In this document: positions 1-10,969 of the stretch, one piece after another | Numbering within the stretch: position 1 is the first letter of the stretch | How the letters are laid out: each line of letters opens with the position of its first letter | Assembly: GCF_947179515.1 (NCBI RefSeq) | Contig: NC_067480.1 | Coordinates: 9,233,501 to 9,297,500 of the forward strand | DNA: 64,000 nucleotides | From: Apodemus sylvaticus | Taxonomy: Eukaryota; Chordata; Mammalia; Rodentia; Muridae | Direction: 5' to 3' | Notes under the pieces: model-generated | Seen by the model: only the letters and a program-made list of their open reading frames with translations | The model's database searches: none | What the model was told of the DNA's origin: nothing | Made by a program: the position numbers and the translations under genes

Positions 1-140
1 AGTGGGCAGAGTGAGAGACTGGGCCTGGCGTCAGCTTAGGAAACTTTAAAGTGCAGTGACACACCTCCTCCAACAGCCACACCTCCTAATCCTGCCCAGC
101 TCCACCAACTGGGGACCAAGCATTCAGATTTATGAACCAA
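1..140 (-). repeat. Interspersed repeat fragment, antisense, family uncertain
   Basis: The text around 50-130 (CAGTGACACACCTCCTCCAA then CCACACCTCCTAAT) matches a very common mouse repeat as I remember it, in reverse orientation. It is cut by the window edge. An LTR/MaLR-type origin is a guess. Confidence 0.5.
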
Positions 141-470
141 AGCGGGCTTCCAGCTCCTTCAAGCCCTCCTGCATTGCCTCTCGGGTGCTGGCATGAGACA
201 CAAGGCCTGGTTTCTGTACATTTTAAAGACTAGAGTGGCTTTGGGACAAGAATGTGAGCTTATGATCAGCAGATCACCCTTCAAAACAGCTTTCTTTCAA
301 AATGTTTTCAAAAGCAACATGGACCAAAAGGCCTACGAAGGTCCTGCATCATAAACATGCTGGAGGAAATGGATGAAGTCACCTTCAAATTGTATCAATA
401 CTCAGGAAAAAGGAGGCATTAGAAATGTTTTCATAAAAAGTTGTGAGTTCTCTAAATTGTGAAAATAAGG

Positions 471-880
471 CCATGATAATCTTTAATTTTAACATGTTTT
501 TCTATATATTTCTACAATTTTATGAGAAATATTTTCCATGTAAATCTTCAAGTTTATCAGAAAATGTTTTTAATTCCACTTTTAATCAACTTAGGAATAC
601 TTTTATGCTTTCCATTATTATATCTATATAAACGTTTCCATGATAATCTTCAATTCTAAAATGTTTTTCTATATTTTTCTACAATTTTATCAGAAATCTT
701 TTCCATGTAAATCTTCAATTCTATAACAAAATGTTTCTATCGCATATTTCAATTAATTTAGCAATGTTTTACATGTCTACCATTTTACTCCTTAATTTTC
801 CATGAAAATTGTCAATTTTAACATGTTTATATGAAATATTTTCCATGTAAATCTTTAATTTTATCATAAAGTGTTTTTAC
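471..880. repeat. AT-rich tandem repeat, ~167-bp period, about 2.4 copies
   Basis: CCATGATAATCTT recurs at 471 and 638, with a decayed copy at 800. CCATGTAAATCTT recurs at 536, 703 and 843. The spacings of 167, 162, 167 and 140 define a unit that itself has two related halves (about 65 and 100 bases). Both halves share ATGTTTTT and AATTTTAT elements. It is noncoding, and the short open frame over it (443-631) has no family resemblance. Confidence 0.8.
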
Positions 881-1050
881 TTCCCTGTTTTAAAAAAAAG
901 AAGATAAGGAAAAGATAGAAACTAACTCCTACTTCAAATTTCTTGTCAGCCTCAAGCCATGGAAATGAGCAGGTCAGAGTTAAGTAAATGGAAGGCCCAC
1001 TTACAGCCAGGGTGGACATCCCTGCTTTTGAAAACAGTAATACACTGTAG

Positions 1051-1235
1051 CGCTGGTTCTCAGCCTTCCTAGTGCTGCTGCCTTTTAATGCAGTTTCTCA
1101 TGCTGTGGCAGTTCAACCATAACATTATTCTATTGTTCTTCATAACTGTAATTGTGCTACTGTTATAAACTGTAATGTAACTATCATATATATATATGTT
1201 CTGTATCTGTTATGTAACTACTGTGAGGGTGGAGA
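1051..1235 (+). mobile_element. URR1-like (hAT-Charlie) DNA transposon remnant
   Basis: Starts CGCTGGTTCTCAGCCTTCCT and carries the CATAACTGTAATTGTGCTAC core of the rodent URR1 non-autonomous element, as I remember it. The right end is degraded by AT insertions, so no clean terminal repeat is left there. Confidence 0.7.
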
Positions 1236-1290
1236 CATACTACACTCTAGGAATATCTCAAAATCCACTAAAGACTTTGAACTGATTTTG

Positions 1291-1295
1291 TGTGT

Positions 1296-1332
<37 letters not shown>

Positions 1333-1371
1333 TATGTGTGTGTGTGTGTGCGTGTGCGCGTGTATGCATGT
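1291..1371. repeat. (TGCG)n/(TG)n microsatellite
   Basis: GTGC/GCGT repeats pass into TG repeats. Open frames across it code only for Cys/Val/Arg repeats and are artefacts. Confidence 0.95.
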
Positions 1372-2084
1372 ATGCCATGCTAAGGCCTCAGACATGTTGA
1401 ATAACAGCCTCACCAGTATGTTAAACTACCAGACTGCCTTTCTTATACATTTCTATCTTTGCTTTGCATATGAGACTGGAATATTACCATCAAACAACAT
1501 GTTTGTTTTACATGAAGTAATAGTCAGAAATTTAAAACTATTGTATACTTTTTACTTCATCTTGCTATAAAGCATAATATAAAAATAAATTCCTAGTCAT
1601 AACCACTGTACTTGAATATATTTCATCAGTGTGTTGAATATATTCACAACTCTTGCCATTAGAAAAATAATTAATGCTCAAAACTCACTAACACATTGGT
1701 ATAAATCTTTATACTATTCATCATTTATTCAGTTTTATCATACAAAATTTATAAAAAATAAACATCACTCATGTCCATTTCTTTAGTATATAAAATCTAT
1801 AATATAGTACTGTAAACATGAAACATATAATAAATATATTGTAAATATAAATACTCTTCTTTCGTATCTGTGATATTTTCTTAAAGAAATTTATGATTTT
1901 TTTTTTTAAAAAAAATGGTCTTTCTAAAATGTATTCACAAGACACTAACAGGCGAAAGAGGATGGATAAGCCTGACTTGATTATAGTATCAGGACTCAGC
2001 TTGAAGGGCCTGGACAAGTGGGGCGTGAGTGGTGCAGAACAGGACCTGTCCTTCCAAGAGGACCTGGGTAGGTCCCTAGTCCCC

Positions 2085-2255
2085 AGTCTCCAGAGCCCAC
2101 AAGGCAGCTCACAGCCATCTGTAACTCCAGTTCCAAAGAACCTGATACTTTTTTCTGGCTTCTGCCAGCATCACGCACACATGTGTTGCTCATATACACA
2201 TACATGTAAGCAAAACACACATACACGAGGTAAAAACAAATCTTTGAAAAAAAAT
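2085..2255 (+). mobile_element. B3/B2-type SINE, 3' part, decayed
   Basis: GGCAGCTCACAGCCATCTGT followed by AACTCCAGTTCC and TTCTGGCTTCTGCCAG matches the non-tRNA part of B2/B3 SINEs, ending in a CA/TA-rich tail. The tRNA-like head is not recognisable. Confidence 0.6.
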
Positions 2256-3045
2256 CATCTTGAAGATAAATTTCTCTACTGGGTCCGAGGTGAAGGGAAA
2301 GACTTGGGCATCTCAGGATAGCTCAGTTCAGAGCACCTAACTTGCTTTCTTAGAAACCTGTTTCTAAACACGTCTGAATGTGGCTAGAGCGTGTGGACCA
2401 TGTGGACACTCCAGTTCTCAGGCACACCGGACACAGTACCAGTGTTCCAGTGTAAAACCTTCCACTGTGAACATCGCAGACGAAGCTCTCTGTCGGTGAC
2501 TCCAAGTTCTACTGATCTTTATGCTACTGTGCTTTCTCCTGGCATCCCTACAGAATTATTCACGGAATCACCCGCTTACCCATCAATTCTCAACGCTTTC
2601 CAATTCTAAGGAGAAAAGTCATATCGATGGAAAGGTACTTGAAACGAGAACTGAGCTGGAGCCTGAGCTGGAGCCTCTGACATCCCCCCACATAGACAGT
2701 ACGCTCGTGTATTGAGAGGCCCTCTCAGAGCTGCTCAGAAGTGCTGTGTGCCTCTCTGACTCTAACAGTTCACCCTGCTGGGTTACCTGCCTGCGGATGC
2801 ACAAGCACCATCCATGTTAACCATCCATGGTAACACAGGACGGACACGATACTGAAAATTAATTGCAAAAACAGAGAGTGCAAATGGAAGAAAATACAGC
2901 TCAATAAATTACTTTCCCTCAGAACCAAAAAAAGTATGCTAATTTAATTACACTATAGAGAAATATTCTGACTGCATTAAAACTCAAATGCACGGCACCA
3001 CAGAAAGGACATACAAACGGATCTGAAGATCTGAAGGTCTACTAC

Positions 3046-3245
3046 CTTAAACGAGATTCCATTATTCTGTCCATTCGTTTGTAGAAGGGTCTGGATGTGA
3101 AGTAGCCACTCCAGTAATGGTCATCTCGGTCAGCGTAAGTGAAGAAGTCTCCACTCAGGGTGGGGAACACGGACTGGGCTCCCTTCTCAGCTGCCACAGC
3201 TTTCTCCAGCGCGTCGAAATAATCTGACAAAGTTCCAAACTGGAT
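3046..3245 (-). CDS. Man2a1: Man2a1 exon 9: end of GH38 catalytic domain, residues 458-523
   Basis: This 200-base exon begins in phase 0 and ends with two bases of Arg524. It encodes IQFGTLSDYFDALEKAVAAE, then KGAQSVFPTLSGDFFTYADR and DDHYWSGYFTSRPFYKRMDR before IMESRL. The ADRDDHYWSGYFTSRP block is nearly invariant among animal mannosidase II enzymes; there the barrel passes into the three-helix middle domain, whose remainder is coded further left. The acceptor is ctttctcctag and the donor is TTAAG|GTAGTA. The stretch AAEKGAQSV is a known variable loop. I remember it as one residue longer in mouse and rat, so a codon may be missing here; an alignment would settle it. An in-frame TTG (Leu in TLSDYF) is not a start. 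Confidence 0.97.
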
Positions 3246-3935
3246 CTAGGAGAAAGTCGTGTTTTAGTCATTTGCTAACAATCAATTAATACTTTATGTT
3301 ATTAATTCATTAATAAAATAATTATGTAGAAAGAAAAATTAATAAGTATTTAGAAAGAGTTCCATGTTGACATGAGAACAAAGGTTAAACTCAGAAATGA
3401 CAACAGGGGTGTGCCCAATGCCAGTGACTTTTTCTTTGAATTGTACTGAGGCCCAAATTTAAGAGAAAACACATCTAGGCAAGCAGTTTAAAGAATTATT
3501 TAGATCTACAAATCTATAGACCCAAAGGCTCAATGCGCTGAAGGCTTCAAACAAAAAGTAGTTCAAATGAATGCAGACAGGGCAGCAGTAAAAATCTGAA
3601 AAAGTGCAAAATGCTCCAAAGGTCTGAAGACAATGTTTCAGCCTCAAAGCGTCTCACGTATCAAGGAGAGGCTTTCAGCAGCCCAGTTACAAAGCGGACT
3701 CCACTGATCTGAGCAGCAGTGAGCGGGAGAAGGACGAGTACCTCACGGCAGCTGCCAAAGAGCAGCCAACGCCTGATGGGCAGAACACGGGAGAGCCTAG
3801 CGCAGGTAGAGGGCTGGCTGGGCGCCCTGTCACTGCACGAGACATAAAGACCCAGCAGACGACACAGACAAGAAGGATGGCTGAAGCACTGAATGGAGTC
3901 CCTTAGTGTGCCTACCAGGTGACAAAGTCCCCATG

Positions 3936-3936
<1 letters not shown>

Positions 3937-3976
<40 letters not shown>
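3937..3976. repeat. (CA)n microsatellite
   Basis: About 20 perfect CA dinucleotides in intron 8. Confidence 0.97.
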
Positions 3977-3979
<3 letters not shown>

Positions 3980-4284
3980 TCTTATGGTAGCCAAAACCTG
4001 CCTACTATGTTCAAGCAGTTTTCTTCATATTAGAAAAAAATGGAAAACAACCTAAATTCCTAGTGTAGAAATATTTAAAGTAGGCTATAAGCACCAAATG
4101 GACACCAGAGATACTGGACAACACATAGGATAGTAAAAGAATGAGAAGTCACCTTTATGCGGTGAGAACCACACGTATCCGTGACAATGAGGGCAATTAC
4201 TTAGAATGTAGTCAGGGAATCTGCTGGTTTAGTAAGGTGGCAGTGGGAGTGCCTGTCTCCAAGGAATTCGCGAGGCTATACCAA

Positions 4285-4468
4285 CAAATACATATACACA
4301 TACACATATACATATACACATACACATATACACATACATATAAACATACACATACACATATACATATAAACATACACATACACATATACATATAAACATA
4401 CACATACACATATACATATAAACATACACATACACATATACATATAAACATACACATACACATATACA
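4285..4468. repeat. 26-bp minisatellite of CATA/TACA type
   Basis: AAAC anchors at 4342, 4368, 4394, 4420 and 4446 fall exactly 26 bases apart. The unit is CATATACATATAAACATA plus CACATACA, and it is nearly perfect across five copies. The left end grades into irregular CACATA repeats. It has no spacers, so it is not a CRISPR array. Confidence 0.93.
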
Positions 4469-5412
4469 TGGCTACTTAACCATGAGCTGAACAGGAACAA
4501 CAGTTTGGTATTATAGACATTTTCTTAATAAACTTAAATCCCTACCACATAAATTATGATCCATTATGAACTGTTAAAATTTTCTACATAGAGACAGGAC
4601 TTCCTTCTGCAGATATTCTATGTGCTAAGGATGGGTATGTGACTCTAATAAACATGTTTAATAGTGCATTTCTTCACATAGGCTCTCCAAGACATATTTG
4701 AAGCAATACTTAAAAAGGCTTTGCGGTCCAGATGCAATATATGCTTCTGATTTGAAACTTGTCTCAAGTAAAACATGTTTTATAAGGCTGAGAAGATATC
4801 ATCCTGTTTAGATTCCTGTTACTAAGTTACTGCTACTTCTTATGGTCATAGGTAAAATATGACACCTGCGATTTGCTCCCACAAAAGCTAGAGGACACAT
4901 CCAGAACAAGGGTGGCACTAAGCTCCTGACATGGTTATGAAGAGAAGGCTGCCATCTTTGCTCTTCAAACAAACAAACAAAGAACAAACAAGAAAAACAA
5001 TAAAACCCACAAGGAATTATTATTTTCAAAATCATTCTGCTTAGGAAAAAAGAGAAAGTGTATTCTCTGAACACAAGACATTTGTCAAACCCATGAAACA
5101 CTCATTCTGAAAAGCTGGTCACATCGGTAAGCCTCAGGAGGCAACAGCCAGGAGAAAACAATAACCTTTCCTTGCTGTAAGCAGAGTGGACGTCTGCAAG
5201 GGCAAGCCAGGACTAAGTAGGTGCACAGGCTTTAAATCACACAAAAGGAATGCTCCCCCCAGAGCTGAATTCCCTCACACACAGGAGGAAAGGATGACTT
5301 TTGGAAATGGCAGCACAGGGTATGGTAAATTTACACTGGTGTTTAATATGGCAGGTGCCAGGGACACAGGACAGAGGCTCAGCCTCTAAGGACATAAAGG
5401 CTCTCTCCTCAC

Positions 5413-5590
5413 CTTCACTTTAAGATGGGGCTGGGAGTTCATGTAACTGAATAATTGCTCGTAGTTCCTGTACTGCAGATCCCATTCTGTGTATTCACTG
5501 AACCGAAAATCGTCTCCTAGTGGAGCCAGAAGAACTTTAGTGCGGAAAAGTTTTGACTTTTTCCGGTACTGATCCAGTAGCATCTGAGCC
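5413..5590 (-). CDS. Man2a1: Man2a1 exon 8: GH38 domain with acid-catalyst motif, residues 398-457
   Basis: This 178-base exon finishes Arg398 and ends in phase 0. It reads AQMLLDQYRKKSKLFRTKVL, then LAPLGDDFRFSEYTEWDLQY, and ends QPHLKVK. The paired aspartates of PLGDDFR (residues 424-425) match Drosophila Asp340 and Asp341, the second being the general acid/base that protonates the leaving mannose (family knowledge). The basic run QYRKKSKLFRT precedes the strand that carries them. The acceptor is actttcacag and the donor is AAG|GTGAGG, a strong site. The internal ATG (in AQML) is an ordinary methionine and not a start. Tyr in DLQYRNY agrees with rat as I recall it; mouse has Cys. Confidence 0.97.
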
Positions 5591-5753
5591 CTGTGAAAGT
5601 GACGGTGGGAAATGTTAAAAAAAAAAAAAAAAAAGTATCAGAAAAATGCTGACCTGGCAGCTCAGGAAAAACGACAGCTTAGAAACCAAAGGTGCATTAT
5701 ATGAAAAAATGTTAATGCCTTTTAAAAATTAGGTAAAGTGAAGTTTATAAGAC

Positions 5754-5789
5754 AGATTTTCTACATCACTTAGATTTTCTACATCACTT
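5754..5789. repeat. Perfect 18-bp tandem duplication
   Basis: The 18-bp block GATTTTCTACATCACTTA occurs twice in a row in intron 7. Confidence 0.9.
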
Positions 5790-7044
5790 ATTGTCTGTTT
5801 TAAACAATTTGTTTACTGTATGGAAGTCACATCGTTTTCCAATAGATATCTTTTGAGACGTCATAGCCAACTGAGATACCCGTGACGTCCTGGAAGCTCC
5901 TTCCTTACCACAGCAATTAGACACCAGACAGCCTATGTTTTACAATAATCTTATATGGGAAGATGTAAGGTCTCTCAACTATATATCAATACTGAACTTT
6001 GCTCTACTTTAATATCCTACTTTCTAATGATCAAAAATCTAATAGTCTGGTAAAATGTGGATGAAAGCAAATTTAGAAAAACAATTAAAAGATATAAATC
6101 ATGGCACCAGATACTTCCTAGAATTGTAATATTTTCCTTTTAAAGGAACAGCCACTCACTGTACAGCTGCCACCAAGCCACCATCAGCCTGTCCACGGTC
6201 ACACTGCCCTGGTGAGTAGCTCCCGCTTGGCACCTGAGTTTGCTATTCTGGTTTCCATCCTCTTGGGCTCTGACCCATGACCCCCAAGGTCAGCCAAGCA
6301 CGGCATGCTGATGTCAACAGCTTTTATACTTCAGGGTCAGTGTCCTGGAGTAACTCCCTTTGGGGGACACTGAGTTGGGACACCATTAAGAAAACAGGAA
6401 GAAAGGCTCACAAAATGAAATTAAAAGAGCAGATGAACCCAGAGCCATTCAGGGTGGAGAGAGCCAAAGCTTACGGACTCATGTTTGAATGACAAGAGTG
6501 GTTTTTCGCCTAGTATTCCAATCTTCACTTCAAAGATTATCCAAAAGTAAATTCCAATTCCCAATATCCAACTTAGGAAAGTACCTCAAGGAACATGAAT
6601 AAGAGGTATTTTATGAAAAATAACATTTAATTAAACCTAGAATACCATATGGACATTCTGAAATTCATATCCTCTGAAACCGCTTTGCAAATACAAATTT
6701 TTAGCAATAATTTAATAGCTTTAAAGTATCATCATAGTAATTTCTTCTAATATATCATTCTTAGTTTTAGTAACTTGGTGAGTAAAATGTAGCCATGGTG
6801 ATTTCAATAATACATGATTCTTAGTTTTCTGAGATTAGCATTCCATGAGTTAGTTAATCTTTATTACCAAGTAGTTAAATTCCACATTTTCCAAATATAT
6901 TTTTAATTATTAGTTGTAATTTCAAATGCGCATGAAAAATGAAACAGAACTCCCTCCCCCAGTAAAAGAAATTAAAATAAAATATAACAACAGAAAAAAC
7001 ATGTACTATAGATGAGCACTCAACTATATTCCTGAGGTGGTGGC

Positions 7045-7082
<38 letters not shown>
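7045..7082. repeat. (ATA)n trinucleotide microsatellite
   Basis: About 12 AAT/ATA repeats in intron 7, inside AT-rich unique sequence. Confidence 0.97.
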
Positions 7083-7084
<2 letters not shown>

Positions 7085-8135
7085 GTTGACTAATAAACTA
7101 AAGCTTATAGGTTTGGTTTATACACAGAGAGAAAAGACACTATAAGTATTACTATGCCTTTATCTTTGGCAGTCTTCATAACCATTACAAACAGAAACCC
7201 CTCCTGATTTATATAATATTATAACTACTTATTTAAAAAGTTATTCAACTATTTCCATGTAACCTCCCCCTTGCTCTCTCTCAAACTCAAAGCCTATATT
7301 TAATTATATATATACATATATATTTCTAAAAATACCAGGAACCCAGAACTCTTACTGTACTAAACTATTTTTTAAAATGTAAATATATAGATGATAATAC
7401 ATAATTATTAATTTATTCAAAAGCAGTATTCTTTTTCTAAGAATTTGATGTTTCTATATTACAACACAACATATTACACATTTCTCACTTTTAGTGTAGT
7501 AACTGAACTTTATAAGAAACTATACATAACTTAAAATGAGAAGTTTCCTTCATTATTGCATTTTTTTCTGAGGAAGTAGTCCATCCTTGCAATTTTTATT
7601 ATTTAATGTATTTAAGTATAAATAATTCTAATTAAAGTCTTCTGTAAGTCAAAAACACCAGAAAGATACAAAAATGTGTATTCAACCAAGCAGTGCAAGT
7701 CACCATTATTGAAACTGTTATTAAGGTAAGAAATAATTATACTCTCCGTGTGCTCCATTTTAAAAAATGTGTTTTTGCAGTTGAGTTGCTTTTCTTACCA
7801 CTTCGTACAATGAGGACCAAAAGTCTTATTATCAACAGAAGTCTATGAAATCAATCAAACGCAGCAGAAAGCTTTTACAGTGAGTGCAAAGGGGACGGTA
7901 ATAACAGCGTATTGTAAGTTAGCCATTGTATATTGATCTGCCATTGTTCACGTGCCATTAAATTATAACGCGCAATGGCATGGTCGAGGCGCTGACATTC
8001 TGAAGCTGCATTAGATCTGGTCTGAATGAGGACAATGCTGACTGTCAACACCCACTTATTCAGCCCTTCAACAACACGGAAGTGCGTGAGTGGCCACGGT
8101 GTTCTTGATGTCTTACAAAACACACGTTGTAATAC

Positions 8136-8322
8136 CTGCTTTGGACATTCCCAGGAGATATTGCTTCTGGGGGAACGCCCCAGGGACAGCCATATCTGCC
8201 TCCAGGAAGCCGTTTAAAATCAAACTGGCAGCATATTTTCGGATCAGGTCCACAGGTGTGGGGGATGTCGTAGCTGTAGAAGGGCATCATATGGCACAAG
8301 ATGTCTGTGACAGATCCAAGAT
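8136..8322 (-). CDS. Man2a1: Man2a1 exon 7: GH38 catalytic domain, residues 336-397
   Basis: This 187-base exon completes Asp336 and ends with two bases of Arg398. It encodes LGSVTDILCHMMPFYSYDIP and then HTCGPDPKICCQFDFKRLPG, closing with PEAISPGNVQS. The FYSYDIPHTCGPDP block is a signature of animal Golgi mannosidase II. Its tyrosines and aspartate line the substrate pocket, and its cysteines include residues expected to form structural disulfides in the Golgi lumen (family knowledge). Valine in GSVTD agrees with the human sequence, while I recall Ala in mouse. The acceptor is tctattttag and the donor is AGCAG|GTATTA, which lacks the usual G at +5. No defects are seen. Confidence 0.97.
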
Positions 8323-9810
8323 CTAAAATAGAAAGTCAACATATTTCCACTCATGAAATTGTTTCTCTACAAAGCTACCCAGATGCCATCATTTTATACA
8401 TCTCTAGGAAATGCAAGCTGAGCAGTAAATCAGCAGGCATTTTTATACTCCAGAAGCACTTCACAGCCGCAGCTGAAGGAAGGCCTCTGGCTCACCCACG
8501 CTGCCCTCCTCTATCTAGTAGAACTGAAAGAGAAATGTCCCGGGTGAACCAGCAATTGCTGACCTGGAGGACACAACCTGAGCAAAAGTAAGAGTTACAG
8601 CTGGCTCATGCAAAACCTCGACTTGTCAATGGTGAGCTGCCAGCTTCTGCTACATCTGTTCCTGGGGATACACTGTGACGGCCAGGTCAGCCAGGGAGGC
8701 TCAATGAGAAAGGGAATGAGGGGGGCTAAGGGGACAAAGGAAGAAGGGTGGGCAGAGGAGGAAAGCCCCAGAGGAAGACCAATTCCCCTGGCAGGAGAGA
8801 GTGTAACACTGGAAAGTTCATGGAGTCTCTCCTGCTGCTTCCAGGAATGAGTCAGCAGTATTTTCCATCACAAAGGGAACATAGGAAAGAGGAACTTTCA
8901 ATTCAAAAGTCAAACTGCTAGCCACTGAAAGAGGAAGGTGTTTTAGTTAAGACCCCGGTCTCTGCATGAGACTACTGCCCAGTACAGGGCAGAAGCAGAC
9001 CACCAGGAAGACTAGAGGACTGAGGGATCAGATGACGCTAGCTTTAGCAGCTCCTTCCTTTCATGTATGTGTGCATCTCCAGTTCCCACAATGAGTATTG
9101 CTTCTTTCATAAGGACGAGGGAGTCAGTGAATATTTTTAACAATGAAAATAACTGCTTCATTAAGAACAAAACACACAAACAAGCTATACCTAATTTGAA
9201 AACATCTTTCAGGAAACCACATTCTCAAACCTACCCAAGAAGCCCTAATAGGTTTTAACTACATCTTTGACAAAATTTTAAACCATTCAAAACCTGTGTA
9301 TGTGCTGTCCCATGCGAGTGTCAATGAACTACACCCCTAAGTTTGCCATCAAAGGACAATGGTCACTGCTTCAGATATAATAGCAAGCCATCAGGAGTCC
9401 CAAAACTGGTGGTAAATAACCCCTACTTTCTTCTTTGACCAAGATATAGTCTTGACCTAGCATCTTTCCTAAAATATCTTTACTCTGCAGCTTATTTTAT
9501 ATAGTTCAATCTCCTGGATGTGTCTATATTGTACTACATCAAAATGTAATTTTACATGTAAAGTTTATATGTAAAATGTAATTTCCTTATACACAGAATA
9601 ACTTCTAGCTGTGGTAAACACAGAAAACTACTCAATAATTTCTTACTAACTGCTAATTCAAAGTAACTTGAAACACACCAATTATTACAAAGCTTCTACA
9701 AATTAATTGTTTTTCATATTAATATGTATTTGGTTAAACTATACATGATGTAACAAACACCCTTCAAGAACTGGATCTCCCTGCAGGGTGAGTTTTTCCA
9801 GAATTAAATA

Positions 9811-9824
9811 TAGATGGATGGATG

Positions 9825-9866
<42 letters not shown>

Positions 9867-10082
9867 GATAAATAGATATAGATGATAGGTAGATAGATAG
9901 ATAGATAGATAGACAGATAGACTAGATAGATATGAAAGTTGATGTTAAAGATGCATAATGTTAGAGATAGAGAATTCCTAGACGTAGATGGATGATAGAT
10001 GATAGAAATAAATAGATATATAGCTAGGTAGACGTAGACAGATGATAGATAGGTCAATAGATGATAGATAAGTAGAAAATAG
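9811..10082. repeat. (GATA)n microsatellite with degenerate extension
   Basis: GATG then GATA units are nearly pure to 9932, followed by interrupted GATA/GATG/GTAGA units to about 10082. On the transcript strand this is a TATC-rich tract. The long antisense open frame over it is a repeat artefact rich in Ser, Ile, Tyr and Leu. Confidence 0.95.
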
Positions 10083-10394
10083 AACGAATTATGTCCTCCT
10101 TGAAACACAGGTAGTCAGTGGTCTCTTTGCCGGGATGGAAGTCAGGCTCAGCCACACTGACATTGGAGCAGAGGCTGCAGCTTTGGGGGCTATACAACAC
10201 TGAGTTCTACCTCCCCACAAATGTCTTCACAAATCTAAGCTTCTGTTTCTTTGCCATAAAAAGATTAAATCAACTCAGGATGGTTAGAGAGACTGAGAGG
10301 GGGGATCATAAAGCATTTCATATAAGGTATGCCCTACAATACAGATTCAACAAATAAAAACAAATATAAAACACCCCGCTGGGTACCCAGATTT

Positions 10395-10960
10395 AGATTT
10401 CACACATCCTCCTCCTGGGTCTAGCTGGTGAGAACCCCTGACTTCCACACTATGATTTTTCCAAAATCTGCCAGATCTAGCTCGGGTCCCACTACCCTGC
10501 CCTGCCCCATCTGTACAATCCACCCGTGTAGTTAACAACCTCTAGGCTTCTACAGAGTCTCATATCCCTTACCCAACCTGTTTGAACACCCTCATGTCTG
10601 CAGTCAGCCCTTATACTTATGTAAATAACCATAGATTGTTTCTGCAAAGCTTCCAATCACCCCACTTGGTAACTAGAGTTCCTATGCCCTCCTATACCAG
10701 GGTCTAGCCTGGTGAGATCACCTTACTATCCTATCCGTGCATTTTCCAAACTCCACCAGATCTAGCCTGGGGCCCACAACCAATGAACTAGCCTATTCTG
10801 GCCTCTCTTTCCTACTCCACAAAAGAGCTTTAGGAATTGGCCAGGATTATTCTATCTATACCCCAGTATACAAGATTCTCCCCCAAATTATATACAAACT
10901 TTCAAGCCAGCAAGATCTACCTCCAAAGTCCAGTCTTGAAGGAGGAAGCACAGTTTATAT
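10395..10960 (+). repeat. Two ~284-bp imperfect tandem units, possible L1 5' monomers
   Basis: GGGTCTAGC(C)TGGTGAGA at 10417 recurs at 10700, and CCAGATCTAGC at 10471 recurs at 10756, giving spacings of 283 and 285. The intervening text also aligns: TTTTCCAAA, and GGGTCCCAC versus GGGGCCCAC. A partial third unit may begin near 10906. The block lies directly upstream of L1 ORF1-like sequence, as the promoter monomers of murine L1s do. The family is not identified. Confidence 0.65.
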
Positions 10961-10969
10961 ACCAGCCTG

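Larger units (their letters stand above)
1..3045 (-). other. Man2a1: Man2a1 intron 9 (partial, 3' side off window)
   Basis: Noncoding. It holds an antisense repeat fragment at the left edge, a 167-bp AT-rich tandem repeat (471-880), a URR1 remnant (1051-1235), a TGCG/TG microsatellite (1291-1371) and a B3/B2-like SINE tail (about 2085-2255). The stretch 1380-2080 is AT-rich and featureless, and 2260-3045 looks unique. The donor next to exon 9 is GTAGTA. Confidence 0.85.
3246..5412 (-). other. Man2a1: Man2a1 intron 8
   Basis: A 2,167-base intron. It contains a (CA)n run at 3937-3976 and a 26-bp CATA/TACA minisatellite at 4285-4468. The remainder (3246-3936 and 4470-5412) appears unique, with no SINE or open frame worth naming. 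Confidence 0.9.
5591..8135 (-). other. Man2a1: Man2a1 intron 7
   Basis: A 2,545-base intron, mostly unique AT-rich sequence. It has an A-run at 5617-5634, a perfect 18-bp tandem duplication (5754-5789, unit beginning GATTTTCTAC) and an (ATA)n microsatellite at 7045-7082. No transposon was recognised. Confidence 0.9.

Noticed and set aside
4285..4468. Regular repeat spacing that could suggest a CRISPR array
   Set aside because: The 26-base units are directly contiguous with no unique spacers, inside a mammalian intron.
4212..4500. Several overlapping Met/Cys/Val/Tyr-rich open frames
   Set aside because: They are translations of the CATA/TACA minisatellite; no family resemblance and no splice context.
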